NCBI GenBank assembly: GCA_011033025.1
Contig: WFMF01000101.1
Span: 248,001 to 312,000, forward strand
DNA length: 64,000 bases
Origin: Beroe forskalii
Taxonomy: Eukaryota; Ctenophora; Nuda; Beroida; Beroidae
Reading direction: 5' to 3'
Shown one piece after another: positions 1-13,300 of this stretch. The notes under the pieces are model-generated. The model was not told the DNA's origin, searched no databases, and was given only the letters and a program-made list of their open reading frames with translations. How positions within the stretch are numbered: position 1 is the first letter of the stretch; every line of letters starts with the position of its first letter. The position numbers and the translations under genes were made by a program.

Positions 1-769
1 CCGAATTTCTCGTCTCCCCTTGTCCGATAAAACTTACAACGCCCTTGCGCGGTGGTAAAGTGCACGGCCCTCAATCTCATTAGGTAATACTTTGTGATCT
101 TTTGTATGAGTTTAATAAGTTAATATGATATAGCATGAAGAGATAGACGAGGAAAGATATTTGTTTCCGTGACTAATAAACGAAGATTTTGCTTAGCTTT
201 TTGAAAAAATTAGTTTGAATCATCTGAATTTCGGTTAATGTCAATCGACGTCTTCTTGACTATGTTTCAAACTACATTTGAAACTATAATCCTACCCTAA
301 ATATGGAATCAAGGTCAGAGTTGAGGCTTGAGCTACCGATTACGTTGAATCGCAGCGAAACAGATACTTTCTTCAGCTCTATTTCTTAATGAATAAGCTC
401 TAACGAAATATACAGAAAATATTCCTTATGCCATTTTAAGATCATATTCTTTTCCATTGAAATTCTGCTTTTTCATTTTGTCACAATGACCTCATGAACA
501 TTAATCAGTCTCTTCAAGAGATTACTGTATACCAAATACCAGTGCAAGGTAGCTCAGTCCTCGCACCGACCTCCGGTTATATAATATAGCGAGCTGTTAA
601 CGAGACTTTAACACATTTCCAAAGGTGTCACTCAAAAAACAGAGTGAGTCGCTAAATGACTTCCAATCTTATCAACAAAATCCGGGAATAGTGGAATCCG
701 GTTTAATAAGAGACAGCAACACGGGCCTGAATAGCCAATGAGAATGCTCGAAAGAAGGTCACGTGACTG
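1..769. other. Upstream noncoding sequence, no gene seen
   Basis: No convincing exon was found on either strand. The stretch is AT-rich and lies upstream of the zinc-finger gene. Nothing in it could be assigned beyond ordinary noncoding DNA. Confidence 0.5.
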
Positions 770-880
770 TCACGTGTCAGGATTCCCTGACTCCTTCTTG
801 CCACACGTGACAGTATCCGCTATATATGTTATCCCCATCTTTCTAAATCTATATATAAAACCCTGTTTAGATAGTTAGAC
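770..880 (+). promoter_or_regulatory. Candidate promoter: CACGTG cluster plus TATA box
   Basis: CACGTG or near-CACGTG E-box sites cluster at about 761-810, partly arranged as an inverted repeat. A TATA-like run (tctatatataaaa) follows at about 848-860. This is a plausible core promoter upstream of the zinc-finger gene, with a start near 880. The first coding ATG I support lies at 1359, so the leader would be long or spliced. The promoter role is inference from motif content and position. Confidence 0.35.
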
Positions 881-991
881 ATTGCCACCGTGTTTTATTG
901 AAATTCTGAATCAGTGTTTAAACTTTTTAAACTGCAGTCCAGTCGTCTCTGGTCACTTTCACGCGACTAAATCCTCAAAAATAGCAATAGA

Positions 992-1038
992 CCTGCAAAA
1001 ATGACGTTATTATCAGGATTTAAAATGGTGAGTTGATG
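992..1038 (+). repeat. Copy of the CRE-tipped dispersed module
   Basis: An ATGACGTTATTATCA block is followed by ttaaaatggtgagttgatga. It matches the module seen many times between 40 and 50 kb. This copy contains an ATG and a GTGAGT donor-like site, but its phase (0) does not fit the next zinc-finger exon, so I do not call it coding. Confidence 0.6.
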
Positions 1039-1358
1039 ACGTTTTCTCGCCTTGGTTTGATTCTCGTCGCCCATCTCCTGCCTTTACACCTCCGCACCGT
1101 GACAATTGGCTGGCATGTTGTTGACACCTACACGTAAAAACTCAGATAGTCACATAGCGGGGTAAGAGAGTGATCAGCGGCCAAATTATCATATATATCT
1201 CACTGCGGACTCATTCAGCCGTTGATATATCCTGGATTTTGGCGAAGTGTTTATTTTCTTCTCTTATATTTTCCGGATAAAACATTTTTCTCTTGAGTGT
1301 TTGCACACGGTATTTAGTCTATTTATATTTGTTCAGTCTCGTTCGTCGAGTTTGGAGT

Positions 1359-4300
1359 ATGAGTGCGTTTCACTTGCTGTCCCAACTAGATGCGTTTCGG
1401 AATTGTAAGTCTCTTATCAGATGGAGGGTTGTTTTGACTTTTTATTTGGGAAATTAGTGCTTTGAGTCTAACAATTTTTTCAGAAAAAGTAGAAGAAAAA
1501 TAGGTACTCCGCAGTAAATTTTACAAGTGGGGAGGGGGTTGCCATAAGATAGAGGGATTGTATTGTATTGTTACCATCCCGAAGATTGGGAACAATTTCC
1601 TGGTGGGGACAAGAATTTTTTGATATTCAAATTTAGAATTATCTTTACCAAGGGGGCCCAAATAAGCGTTCTGTGGTGGGATTACAAAATTTCAAATAAA
1701 CAGGGGGCTGCCGAATAGGTGGGTGGTCCTGAATTTCTGATACAGCAAATTAAACCTTTGATCTTTCAATCTGGGAATTATTTTTTAAATGATACACTGA
1801 ATTGGGCCTTGAGAGCATAGCAGATCGTCACTTCACCAAATTCGCATGACATCTAGCATCAAGAAATCAAGCGTAATGAAAAAACAGCCAAATTAACCGA
1901 ACTATCCATTAGTGTCAGATAAATTTTATTTGGACGTCAGCAGTCTCTAAATTTTATAAAATTAAACTGATTGCCTGACGTCAAGCACAGGGCAAATTAT
2001 CGGCTTGACATCAAGAGATAAGAAGTTTCAAAGCAAGGAGCCCTCATACATTATAAACTTCCAAAGATTTATAGTTTGTAGTTGACATTATAAACTTGTA
2101 ATGTAATTTAGTTCGTAGTTGACAAGATGTGTTTAACTGGTTTGACACTTGGTTGCGGTTAAAAGAGATCCTTGTCAACAAACATAAGATAGAGCTCTTT
2201 AACGATGTTAAAGTTTGTTAAACGAACTGTTAACAAGACCCATCTTGCTTCTTGAGAAGTTCATCGGTTTGCTTCTTTAAGTTCAGAAATATTGGAAGTT
2301 AGGTTACCCATCATCCGCTCTCATCACTTCACCATTCTGAGCCAAAGTGATGATGTCATCACTTTACCATTCTCAGCCTTGGTAAGGGCATCACTCCACA
2401 TAGCCGGTACTGTGCTCATGTTTGATCGCATACTATCTCTTAACAACTTGGCACGTTGTTAAAAGGCTTGTTAACAAGACTAAGTAACTTATCACTGATT
2501 GATTACAAGAGAGAGGGAGGAGATTTTAAACTCATCGAAGCATGGACTGAGCAGTAAGTCCAGTACAGGAATTATAAAAGAGGTGATGAAGGCCCTGGTA
2601 ACTTTATTTCTTTTTGATACCCCCTACTCTCCTAGATGGCCTAGGAACATGGATACATGGTTGAGAATTGGGTTAATTAAAAGAGTTAAAAGAGGCAAGG
2701 AGCTTTTGAACATATCCTAACATTATTTTCACCAGCCTTTTGAAAGTTTGAAGATGGGATGCGTTTGTGGCTTTTCTAAGCTTCTAAGATTTTTCTTTAG
2801 ACTTTTAGACTTTATCGTTTAAAAGTCAGAAGATGAAAAGTTAAAGAGGTACAACTTTCACTGATGGGTTCTTTAGAGAATTCACTGTTTTCGACCAAGA
2901 AGTAGGTCTAGCCGAACCTTTAAAGCTTTAAAATATCTTGTCCAGGATGAAGGAAACATAAATTTTTCCTTCATCCTGGACAGCAGTACGAGATATTTTA
3001 AAGGTTCAGCTAGAGAAATTCATTTCATAAGATGTAGCATTCTGATCGCTTCGACTATCTGCTACGCGTTCAAAGTCGACGTGTCGACTATCTGCTGATC
3101 CTTCCCACTCGACTATCTGCTGAGCATCCCAAGTCGACATGTTACGATCGAATATTCTCGCGAAACCTTCACATTGCCATCCAATTCCTCAATCAGCGGA
3201 CACTCCTCAATATAACCGAGTAAAATTTAATGGACTGTCCGTCACATGACCTCGCTTCAAGAATTATTTAAATACATTATTCGTCCTGTTATAATAACTC
3301 TCTCGAGTAAGTGGTCAAGTAGTCAAGTGCAGTTAGGTAGTCGCACTCATTTATATTTTATAAACACTACATCCCTTATTCTGCATAATGAGGTGCTGGT
3401 TTCCCCGGTAACGGGTGAGCGTAAAATTTTGTTGGAGTGGTGGTGTTTAAAGATTTTTAAATATATCCTGGGTTAGATATTTAAATTTTTCTCCAGCAGG
3501 ATAAATGCAGATAATCGTAGATTAGATAATGTTAGATTCAGAAGATTCGAAAGATCACCTTTTGTAGGAAACTGGACGAGATTTTGGATAACGTAAAAAA
3601 TCTTATTTGAAAGAAAAACAACAAATAATTTATCAAGTTATCTTTGCCAGGGATGCAATGTTCACATTTAAAATAAAATCTTGGGAAATTGGACTGAATG
3701 TTTGACTAACTGCTTTGACTAACTGTTTGACTAACACCTTCCGTTTCAGCCTACGCACCGGTTGTGAAACCCCATGCCACCTTCCCCCTGGCTAACCTTC
3801 CCCCTGCGGACATGCTCTCAGCTCTTTCCAACAACAAGGTCAGTTCATGGTACATCATGGTATCAGGACACCACTCTGATCTTATTTATTCCTTTTTTCC
3901 TTTATTCTTTTTTAATTTTTAGTGATTAATTCTGGGTTAAAAATATATTAGAACACAAGGTTAATTGTCTTTACCTTTAGTTTCATGGGTAAATTCATAT
4001 CCAATCGTTCTAGGCTAAGTTCCGTTGGAATAGAGTATGGAAATCAAAACACTATCGGCCTTCAGAATGAATCTAATGTTTACAATAAGCTAATAAGTAC
4101 CTAATCACCATGGATATTATGCATTGAACTACTTTAAAAGTGTTGATAAGGTATCTATGAACATAAAATATGGTTTATAATATACAAAACCGCTATACAA
4201 CTGAAAATACAAAAGTGATAACATAATTCCTTGCGGATTTTGTTATTTGTAAAGAGGCAAAGAGCATTATTTTGATTAATGAAAAAGAAGCATTTCAAAA

Positions 4301-7300
4301 TATTCTTACTTAAAAAGCATTGATGAACAGTTGCCCTTAAATACCTTGGTATCATGATTATTCCTGATGAAACTTAAAACCTATTAATTAAGTTAGTAAA
4401 TTAATGATTTTATTTTTTCACACGACCGGTAATCTGGTCCTTTGCCAATATAATATGTTTAAACTGTATTTGCTTGGCATGAAAACAAGGCAGTATGACG
4501 TCATCAAATCATCAGTGTAAGGCATGATAATGATGTCATACCCTCAGCTGCCTACTCTTCATGCTTGAGCAGATACAAGCGAGATTTTCTATTTTTCGGC
4601 TCTCTGTAAAAATAGCAAATAAGGAGCCATATGACAGACCTCGGTTATCTTCGATTATAATGTGATGATACTATTCGCTTACTATTTTTGAAAAGTATAT
4701 GTCTCAGAGAAATAATTGGGCATCAGTCCTTATTCAACTCCGTCAAGAATAGATATTTTTCAATAAAAGTATGAGATATTATCTTGGTTTGTATCCAAAT
4801 ACACCAAAAGTTCCATATTTTCACCTTTTATAAATTGTGACTTAATTTGTTGCAGATTCCTGTTTCGGTGTACAAATGTACAATAACACAATTAAAAAAA
4901 GTAAAAATGACAAAAGATAAATTAAAACCATGACAACAGATAGATTAAACCTTGACAACAGATAGATATAACCATGACAACAGATAGATTTAACCATGAC
5001 AACAGATAGATAATATAACCATAACAACAGCCTTGATCATGATAACATGGAGACATCTCCACGATAACAGATAGATATAACCATAACAACAGCCTTGATC
5101 ATGATTACGTGATATATCTTTTCCTGATCACGTGGTAGCCTGAACCCTTTATATTGAGGTGGGACCAGATTCCCTGTTGTTGTGCCGCTGTGTGTTATCT
5201 ACAATTATTTATTTATATTTGTTATTATCGTTATATCTATGAGCAATTATCGTTATTGCTTTGTTTTATTATCGTTATCTATGTGTTATTATCATCATCT
5301 ATGTTACTATCAGTGTTCAAAGCAGCCCATTACTCTTTCATTCTGCTAGTTTTTTTATAAACTAAGATCTATTTTCTATCCATTTATTGAACGCCAGCTG
5401 ACGTTATCCAGTGACTATTGACCATATATTTTCTATATTTGCTGCTCAACTATCCTTTCAAAATTTTAACCAGTTAATCTGGCAATGCTCGCTGCTCTTG
5501 TTAACCATTGATGGTTAACATTGATGTGATCACATACATATATGCGAGGAAGCAATTTGATGAAATATTGTCAAGTGCCAACTCTTCCAGTCAAACGTGA
5601 TCGACAATATTTAGTTGCTTTAATAGAAAATAATGAGATTCGCTTCCTTTTACTTAAATCAAACCAGACCCCAGTAACTTTGTCTAGAAAGCTAAGCTGA
5701 GTTATTATGTGTAACTGCAACAACTTTATTAATCCAATGATATTTGAAAGTTTCTTGAAGTCAAAATCGCTGTTTTTGGTTTAATAGAATGCTGTCTTCA
5801 TCAACGAAGAACTTTATTTCTTCAAGGAAAAATGTTTAAATGGAAGAAAAGTAAATAAATGCTGGCGGCTCATACTTTTGCGTTTCTGTGCAAATCATTT
5901 TATTGTGCCAGTTAACCTGCTATTAAACCAACAGCAATTTAATTTTGATATTAGAATTTCTAGAATTTTTCGATTTAATATAATTGGAGGTTAGTAATAT
6001 GTAACTAAAATAGAATCATTTTAAGTCGGTAAATTGGTAAAGTCTCGAATTTTAATGAGTGTTACTTACATTTTTAAAGTGACATTTGAATCTAACGTAT
6101 CCCCATATTTGCAGTGTGTTTACGAAGCCGAGTTACAACTTCAGGAAAACTTGGTTGCGAAGATGAGGAACCATCACAGGTTCGCAAATTGAAATACTCG
6201 ACAATTGCTGCTGTTATGTTCGTAGATTTGGTACTGATAAGACTTTGAATATTGCATTTTTGGTGCCTTTGCTTGAATTATAATTTTCCAATATTCAGTT
6301 TTGGATTATATTTTTAACAATTCATTTCCTCTAGATTTGGTGATTTGGTTATGCATGGAATCATCCCCAAGGAGTCCCTCATTCCAGGTAAGAACACCAC
6401 CCAATGCCTCGAATAAGGAATATTTCTTGGATACTGAAACCTCGTTACCCAAGCAACAGTTTTAGTGTTTCAGAAATATCTGATCTTGAAAATTTCTTAA
6501 AATAATATCTGGATGATGGTCACGACTCATGATGTGGACTTATCTATTTCTTTTTCCGAACGTAATTGCTATTTCCTATAACCAACCCCTTTTCGTTATA
6601 CCACTAACCCCATGTATTTCCCAGATTACTCCGGACTGATCCCTCCTCTAATGACGCCTCCTGGAGTCAGACCCACCCTCTCGCCCCTCCTCCGAACCCC
6701 ACTGACCACACCCAACCCTACCACACCAGCCACCACACCACGAGAAAACCCCTCCTCTACCACCCCTGAAGATAATTGATATCAAGATATTAGAATTATT
6801 TATTATCATTGGAATTATTACAATTTTTCTATCATTTTCTTTCCATTTTCGAAACACAAAAATAATGATTCTGTGCAGAATAATCTTTCAATAAATTCCT
6901 TGATGCTTTACAATTACAAGGAAATATTTTATTAAATCGCCCTTAAAACCCCAGATTTTTAATTTTGTAAACTTGTTTCCCAAAGAATAATCTTCAAAAA
7001 TAATGATTCTGTGCGTATGAAACTATGTGCGATTTCAATAAATTCCTTGATGCTTTCAAATTACAAGGAAATTCCTTGATGCTCTACAATTACAGGGAAA
7101 CAATTTCCCACCCTTATAAACCCCCAAATAACATCCTTATAAATCCCCAGATAACAAACTTATTAACCCACATAAATGACACTCTTAATCCCTTCCAGAT
7201 AACACAGCGCCTGATGACATCACTATGAGAGACTTCCCTCCTAAACTGACTCCTAAGAACAGCAACAGTAGCATCGTCTTGGTTACGTCACAGGAGAATT

Positions 7301-10300
7301 GCCCCTTTTCTACGCCCCCGCAGTCAAGTGGAGCTATCAGTAGTCCAGCTGCAGAGAATGGTTCACCCGCCACACCGCCGTAAGTTTTACAACTTACAAG
7401 GAATTCCACTTGGAATTTCATTGGGAATTTCACAAGGAATTTAATGATTTAAATGATTATTTTCATAAAAATTTTTACTTCGAAAGGGTTTGAACCTTGA
7501 TATTACTCAGTTTATATTTAAACGTTTATGAGTTTAGCAAGACATTGCTCAACACCAGTCTCAAGTTTGAGTTGGAATGGACTTGTTGGTTTTATTTCAT
7601 ATTTTTCAAATGCTATCGTTAATTTTGAGGCAAAAATTAGCAGAAAAATGACCGAAGGCTTTTAAGTTAACGTTTTGCAATATAAAAATCTGTCTTTAGC
7701 ACACAGTTTTGTTTTAGAACTATTGCAAAAGATTCGAGCTAAATTTGTTAAGTTTTGTGCTAAAGATATGAAAAACTGAGACTTTTTGAGAAATTCGATG
7801 AGACATGTGACCAATAAGATAATGATTGAACGTCAATATGGTGCAACTTATATAGTGCCACGAGCTATAACTAAGTTACTACTAAGGTACTAAGCATAAT
7901 AATTATCAATAAGTAATAACCAAGTTAATAATATGGCATTTCTAACTGTGACTTGAATTATGTCAAGAAAGTGGCAATTTCGTCCGATCAAATTTTAATG
8001 CTCGGCTTTTGTTGCAAAATATATCGTGGTATTTCATGGTATTTTGCAAGTGTGTTTCTTACAGACATGGATTATAAATGTGCGTCACGATTTCCTCCTT
8101 TACTGCTTTCCCAGCCAAGAAAATCGGTTAAGTTGCCATAATATACTCAAATGATAACTTTGATATTATAACTTTGGTAAAACAGTTAATTCACTAGCTG
8201 GATTCCTTTCCGTTAATACTTTTAAGAGGAGTTAATACTTACAAGAGGAGACTCTTGCATCCAGTTAAGCATTTCGAGCACCCAGTTATGCATTTCATGT
8301 AATGAGCGTCTGCATTTCAACGGGGAAGTATAGTCTCCTTTTCGTGAATCCATTTAATCGAATTCTTTAATACCAAGCGGCAAATTTTCTTCTGGTTTAA
8401 GAGTTCATGAATTTGTCAAATTTAAATCCCTTTATATTCTTAAATTCCTCATTTTGACCTTCTCTCTGTTTCTCATTTTAACCCTCCCTCTGTTTCTCAT
8501 TTTATTAACCCTCTTTCTGTTTCTCATTTTAACCCTCCCTCCATTTCAGATGCCTGCCATCCATGACACCACCCTCTCACAAACCATCAACCAACGAACA
8601 GAGCGAGGGAGCTTGGTGTCGTGATGACGTCACATCACCAGATGAGATGATGAAGAGTGAGGAGGTGACATTGGAGGTGTCACACAAGAGGGAGAAGAGT
8701 GATGAGAGTATGATGAGCATTGAGGAGCAGTCACCCAAGGAACCCCTCAGGTAAAAATGCTGGTCAAAAAACGCGCGCAAGAGAAAAAGGCGGTTGGAGG
8801 GTGTAGATTTGTAGTCTTTTGATAACAAAATTGTCTTACTTTTTGAACTTTTCAACTATTCCCTATTTCCCCCTTCTTGTAGCTCTGAATCTAACACCCT
8901 TCTCTTCCCAGCGACTCCTCCAGTTCCGCTGAACCTATCTCCATTAAAAGTGAGGGAGACAGAGGTTCCAGTTCACCGCCCCTCCTCTCATCGGCAGAAG
9001 AGAACGAACAAGGTACGAATATAATACTGATATTACTCTTTCCTAAATTCCAGGGCCAAAAACCTAGAAATATTAAATTTCCTGCCTTGCGCAAAATAAC
9101 GCCTTTTTGATACACGTGAAATTCTCCCTTCCTCTCCTCACCAGGAGAGAACGAACAAGTAAACAAGGAAGGAATATTGACGATTACTGACGTTTCGTAA
9201 TGCGCGTGCAATTCTCTTTGTTAGATCCTGCCTTATAATTCCCTGTCATCTTAACTAATTTGTTTAGCTTAGAGTCATAGCTAGACAGTCAACATTAGGT
9301 ACAGAATATAAACGTGGTGCCAATAACATCATGATCAGACTTTATCAAGGTGCATTGATGACGTCAAAAGAACTATATACGTATCTATCATATATTTAGT
9401 ATTTTGTGTTCATCGTCAAACGTGGTTTAGTTAAATAGACACACACATACTTGAAGTTATTAAATAGATAATAGACACATCACATTATTTTATAGACATA
9501 AGAATATATATTCCAATTTAAATATTTAAAATATATATATTTATATATTCGCTCTGTTACGGATTAAAGTTTCTCAACTGCGATTTTACGTCAGTTTTAC
9601 GTGAAACGTTTTAAATCAGCAGACATGTATTAAATATTTGAGAGGTGTTCTCTTCTTTTCTGGTGGAAATCTGCATAAAAGGATGGATGTCTTATCACCA
9701 TACTTTACACCAGAAAAACCACTTTTCTTTCATCCAATTCTACACCATATCAATGCCATTTTATACAGAAAACTACTATTTTTATCGCCAAACTTAAGCC
9801 CCTACACCAGAATAAAAAGGACTTTACGTATATAACAAACCCTACTCCTGAAAAAAAAACTGTAGCTACTTTTTCATTCACTCGAACTTTTCTGAGCATT
9901 CTTCCTCCACTAGAGTTTTACTCCAAAGAACAGTTGAGCTTTACATTTCCATCCGAATATACTGCCTCTCATGAGCTGATATTATTACTGAGATATATAA
10001 TATACTAGATGATTATTACTTTATTACAACCTCTGGATATAATGAGAACGGCTTGATAATATTACTATATAGCACATGTAACACTGATATTCCTCATTCT
10101 ATTCATTCTGAGATTGTTGAAACAACTGGTAACAACAGATATGATACTCTACTAACTATGACGTCATTATGAGGGTTTAACATGTTGAGTTGATGACGTG
10201 TGCCATCCTATTTTCTGATTGTGGATGTAATCCACAAACACAGTCCAGCTGATGAGTTCGTGCTGTGGCCGTCCTTTTTCACTTGCCACATCTTCTGCCA

Positions 10301-13300
10301 TATATTCTTCCTTTTTTCTGAATATAATCCATTATGTGATATATATGTGTGTTGAGCACAGGTGCACGGGATGATGAATGATACATGTTAGGATTGAGGT
10401 TGCATGAATTAATGTTATTTATCATTAAACTAGAATATAACTTTACTCATGTCCCACTATGTAATTTTTCCATGAAATGGTGTTTTCATCTACATGACCT
10501 GATGATAACAATTTGTATGACTAAGTATTTTTCATGATCTTTACCATTTCAATATCACATCTTTTCGTACATGTAACCACTTGTAAATGAACTTGTTACA
10601 GTAATAAGTCCTGATATACTAGGCCTCCTTCACATACCAATAAGTCAACACGTTATCTACTTTTTATCTTCTCAGATAAGCTGCCTAACACCTGTTTATA
10701 TACGAGTCTCTGATATCACTGCTTTGTTGGAATATATATTTCAACCTATGTCACGTGATATGTCACGTGTTGTCATAGAGACCCACGTGACTGATGAATC
10801 CTCGTTCGCAACGCAATCTAATCACTGAAAAACGCTAATGTAAATCGTGAATTGGTGTCATTCCTTCCAACAGTGGTAGATCGTAAGGTCTCTTACAGGT
10901 CTCTAATCCCATATGTTCATTCTGGAAGGTCATGATTCTTAAAGGTATCTTATCTCATATGTTTCATTCCCCACTAGTTACTGAGATGCGGAAGATTGTC
11001 GATCATATTTCGGTACTTCCTTACTGTAGGAAATATACAAAATTAAAGAAACAAAGAAACAAGGTACCATATTATAGAAATATCAGGACTTTTCAGCGGT
11101 GTCTATAGTGCATACTGCATAAATCCTTGCCTGTTGGGATATATATTGGTCTAGAACCTCTGGCGTCAGGTCAAAACTGGATACATCCCTCGGGCCTCGC
11201 CTTTGGGAATTTTCCTAAAAAGGACCCGATTGGTGCGGTTCTTTGTATTTTATTGATTTATATATTTATAAAGCTCCGCTGATCTTGAAGTTAAAATCCA
11301 CACCCTATCTTATTAGAGATAAGTCCTCCTCACCAATATATAAATTAATGATCTACTAACGATGATTTGGCAGCTTTTCGGGTGTAAAACACGGAACCTT
11401 TTACCTTTTACCACCACTCCGATGAGGTAAAAACTCCAAAAACTCACTCTCTTACACTGACGTATTGTACATAATCCATGATTAGTTGAGTTAAGGAGAA
11501 AATATAAAAAGTAGTAGGTTCAACTCGGTGTAGTTCAGTTGAAATGAACAGAGAAAGGGAGATCGGCACACCAGTCCATGTGTATAGAAGTGACCAACAG
11601 ACACTGTGACTTCATCAACTCACCACTCTTAAACATGATAATGACGTCATAATATGCTCCTCTTTTTTGCCGCGATGAGGCGCATGACCTGGACTTAGCT
11701 GTCAAAGTGGATGGGAATATTCCAGGGCTGTGGGAGGAGTGAAGGTATACAAGCTGGAATGCACAAAAACCAAATACTGTGAAAAACCAAAAAATACATA
11801 ATTTCCAAATTTTAACCGAGAATTTAAAAATTAGTAAAATCTTTCACATTATATCTTCGGATGAAACGTATTCAAATTTCATTGTCAACATCCTATAAAA
11901 AGAACATGATCACCAATTTTCACCAAATTTCACTAAGCTGTGATAGCAACTCATTTTGTAGAAGAACTTTAGAATTTGAAATTTGACGAAACACTCTAGT
12001 TCATAACTCTCGAATTTGGATGAATTTAATTCTTCAGTTTTTGAATGATTAACGCTGCAAAGTTAATCAAGTCTATAATTGTCTCACCCCTTGACAAAGT
12101 GACAAAGTGAGATATACACCATGTGAAATATCTCACTAATTGAATGTATTGATCATAGAGGGTGACTTGATCATAGAGGGTGACTTCTTTTGTAAAAGAT
12201 GAAGATGCTACGTTAAGCCTTGATGATTGATTCCTAGGTGGCATATTGTCCACCTCAGTTTTTAGGTAGATTGCCGGAAAATTGCTCAAAATTCTATGAA
12301 AAATCTAGAATTTGCAAAAAATTCTGCCTCCAACGAACATATCTGCCAATTCTTGGTTTACAAAATTTACAAATTTCCATGTCCCCGCCAGATTTGATTT
12401 AATATTATGAAAATAGTGTAGGAAACCGGAGGATGTTGTGCGCATTTGTCCGGAAACCCAACCCAAAACCGTTCATTCAACAATTTCACTGAAATTTCAA
12501 TAATCAATTAAATTTCAAGAATTCTATTTACCACTCCTCTGCAGAAGTTAAGTAGTTTGAGAAATATAAAACACATCAATTATATTTTTTATAGAATTTC
12601 ATAATGGTCCTTATAAAACTTTTAGAATTTAAAGATGTGGTTAAATCTCATTATATTACATCCTGTAAATATTATTATATGAGATTTTATAAACTCTCCA
12701 TCTGAATCACTGAACTGTTTAACCAAATAATCCCTCAGCTAAGCTGATAACTTAAATAAATAAATACGCAACTTAAATAAATAAATACGCAACGCAAAGT
12801 GTTTCAAAAAATAGAATTTATGCGAAACGCAATGTGAATTTACATTTTTAGGATTTCCATTTTCGATAACATATTTCTTATCTAGATACTTGATAAACAG
12901 ATAGATTACATCAAGACGAAATTTTCATTTTGATAATCACTTACCTAATTCTCAATTTTAATCATCATTAATCAAGATTCTCAATTTCCTGTCGGCTAAT
13001 TCACGTCACACTGGCGTTAAAGATATACCAGTTTGGCGTCAGCTATATAAGATTGGTCACATGGTACAAATAGAGTGGTTCTAATTAAACGGTCACTGCA
13101 GCATAGAGTCATACTTGTGTCAGTGATACGTCACACTGATCTAATTGATACGTCAGACTGGTGTCAGTGATACGTCAGACTGGTGTCAGTGATACGTCAG
13201 ACTTGTGTCAGTGATGCGTCAGACTGGTGTCATTGATACGTCAGACTGGTGTCAGTGATACGTCAACATTGTGTCAGTGATACGCCAGACTGGTGTTAGT

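Noticed and set aside
998-1027. Alternative first exon MTLLSGFKM ending at GTGAGT
   Set aside because: It falls inside a dispersed CRE module and its phase does not match exon 2 of the zinc-finger gene.
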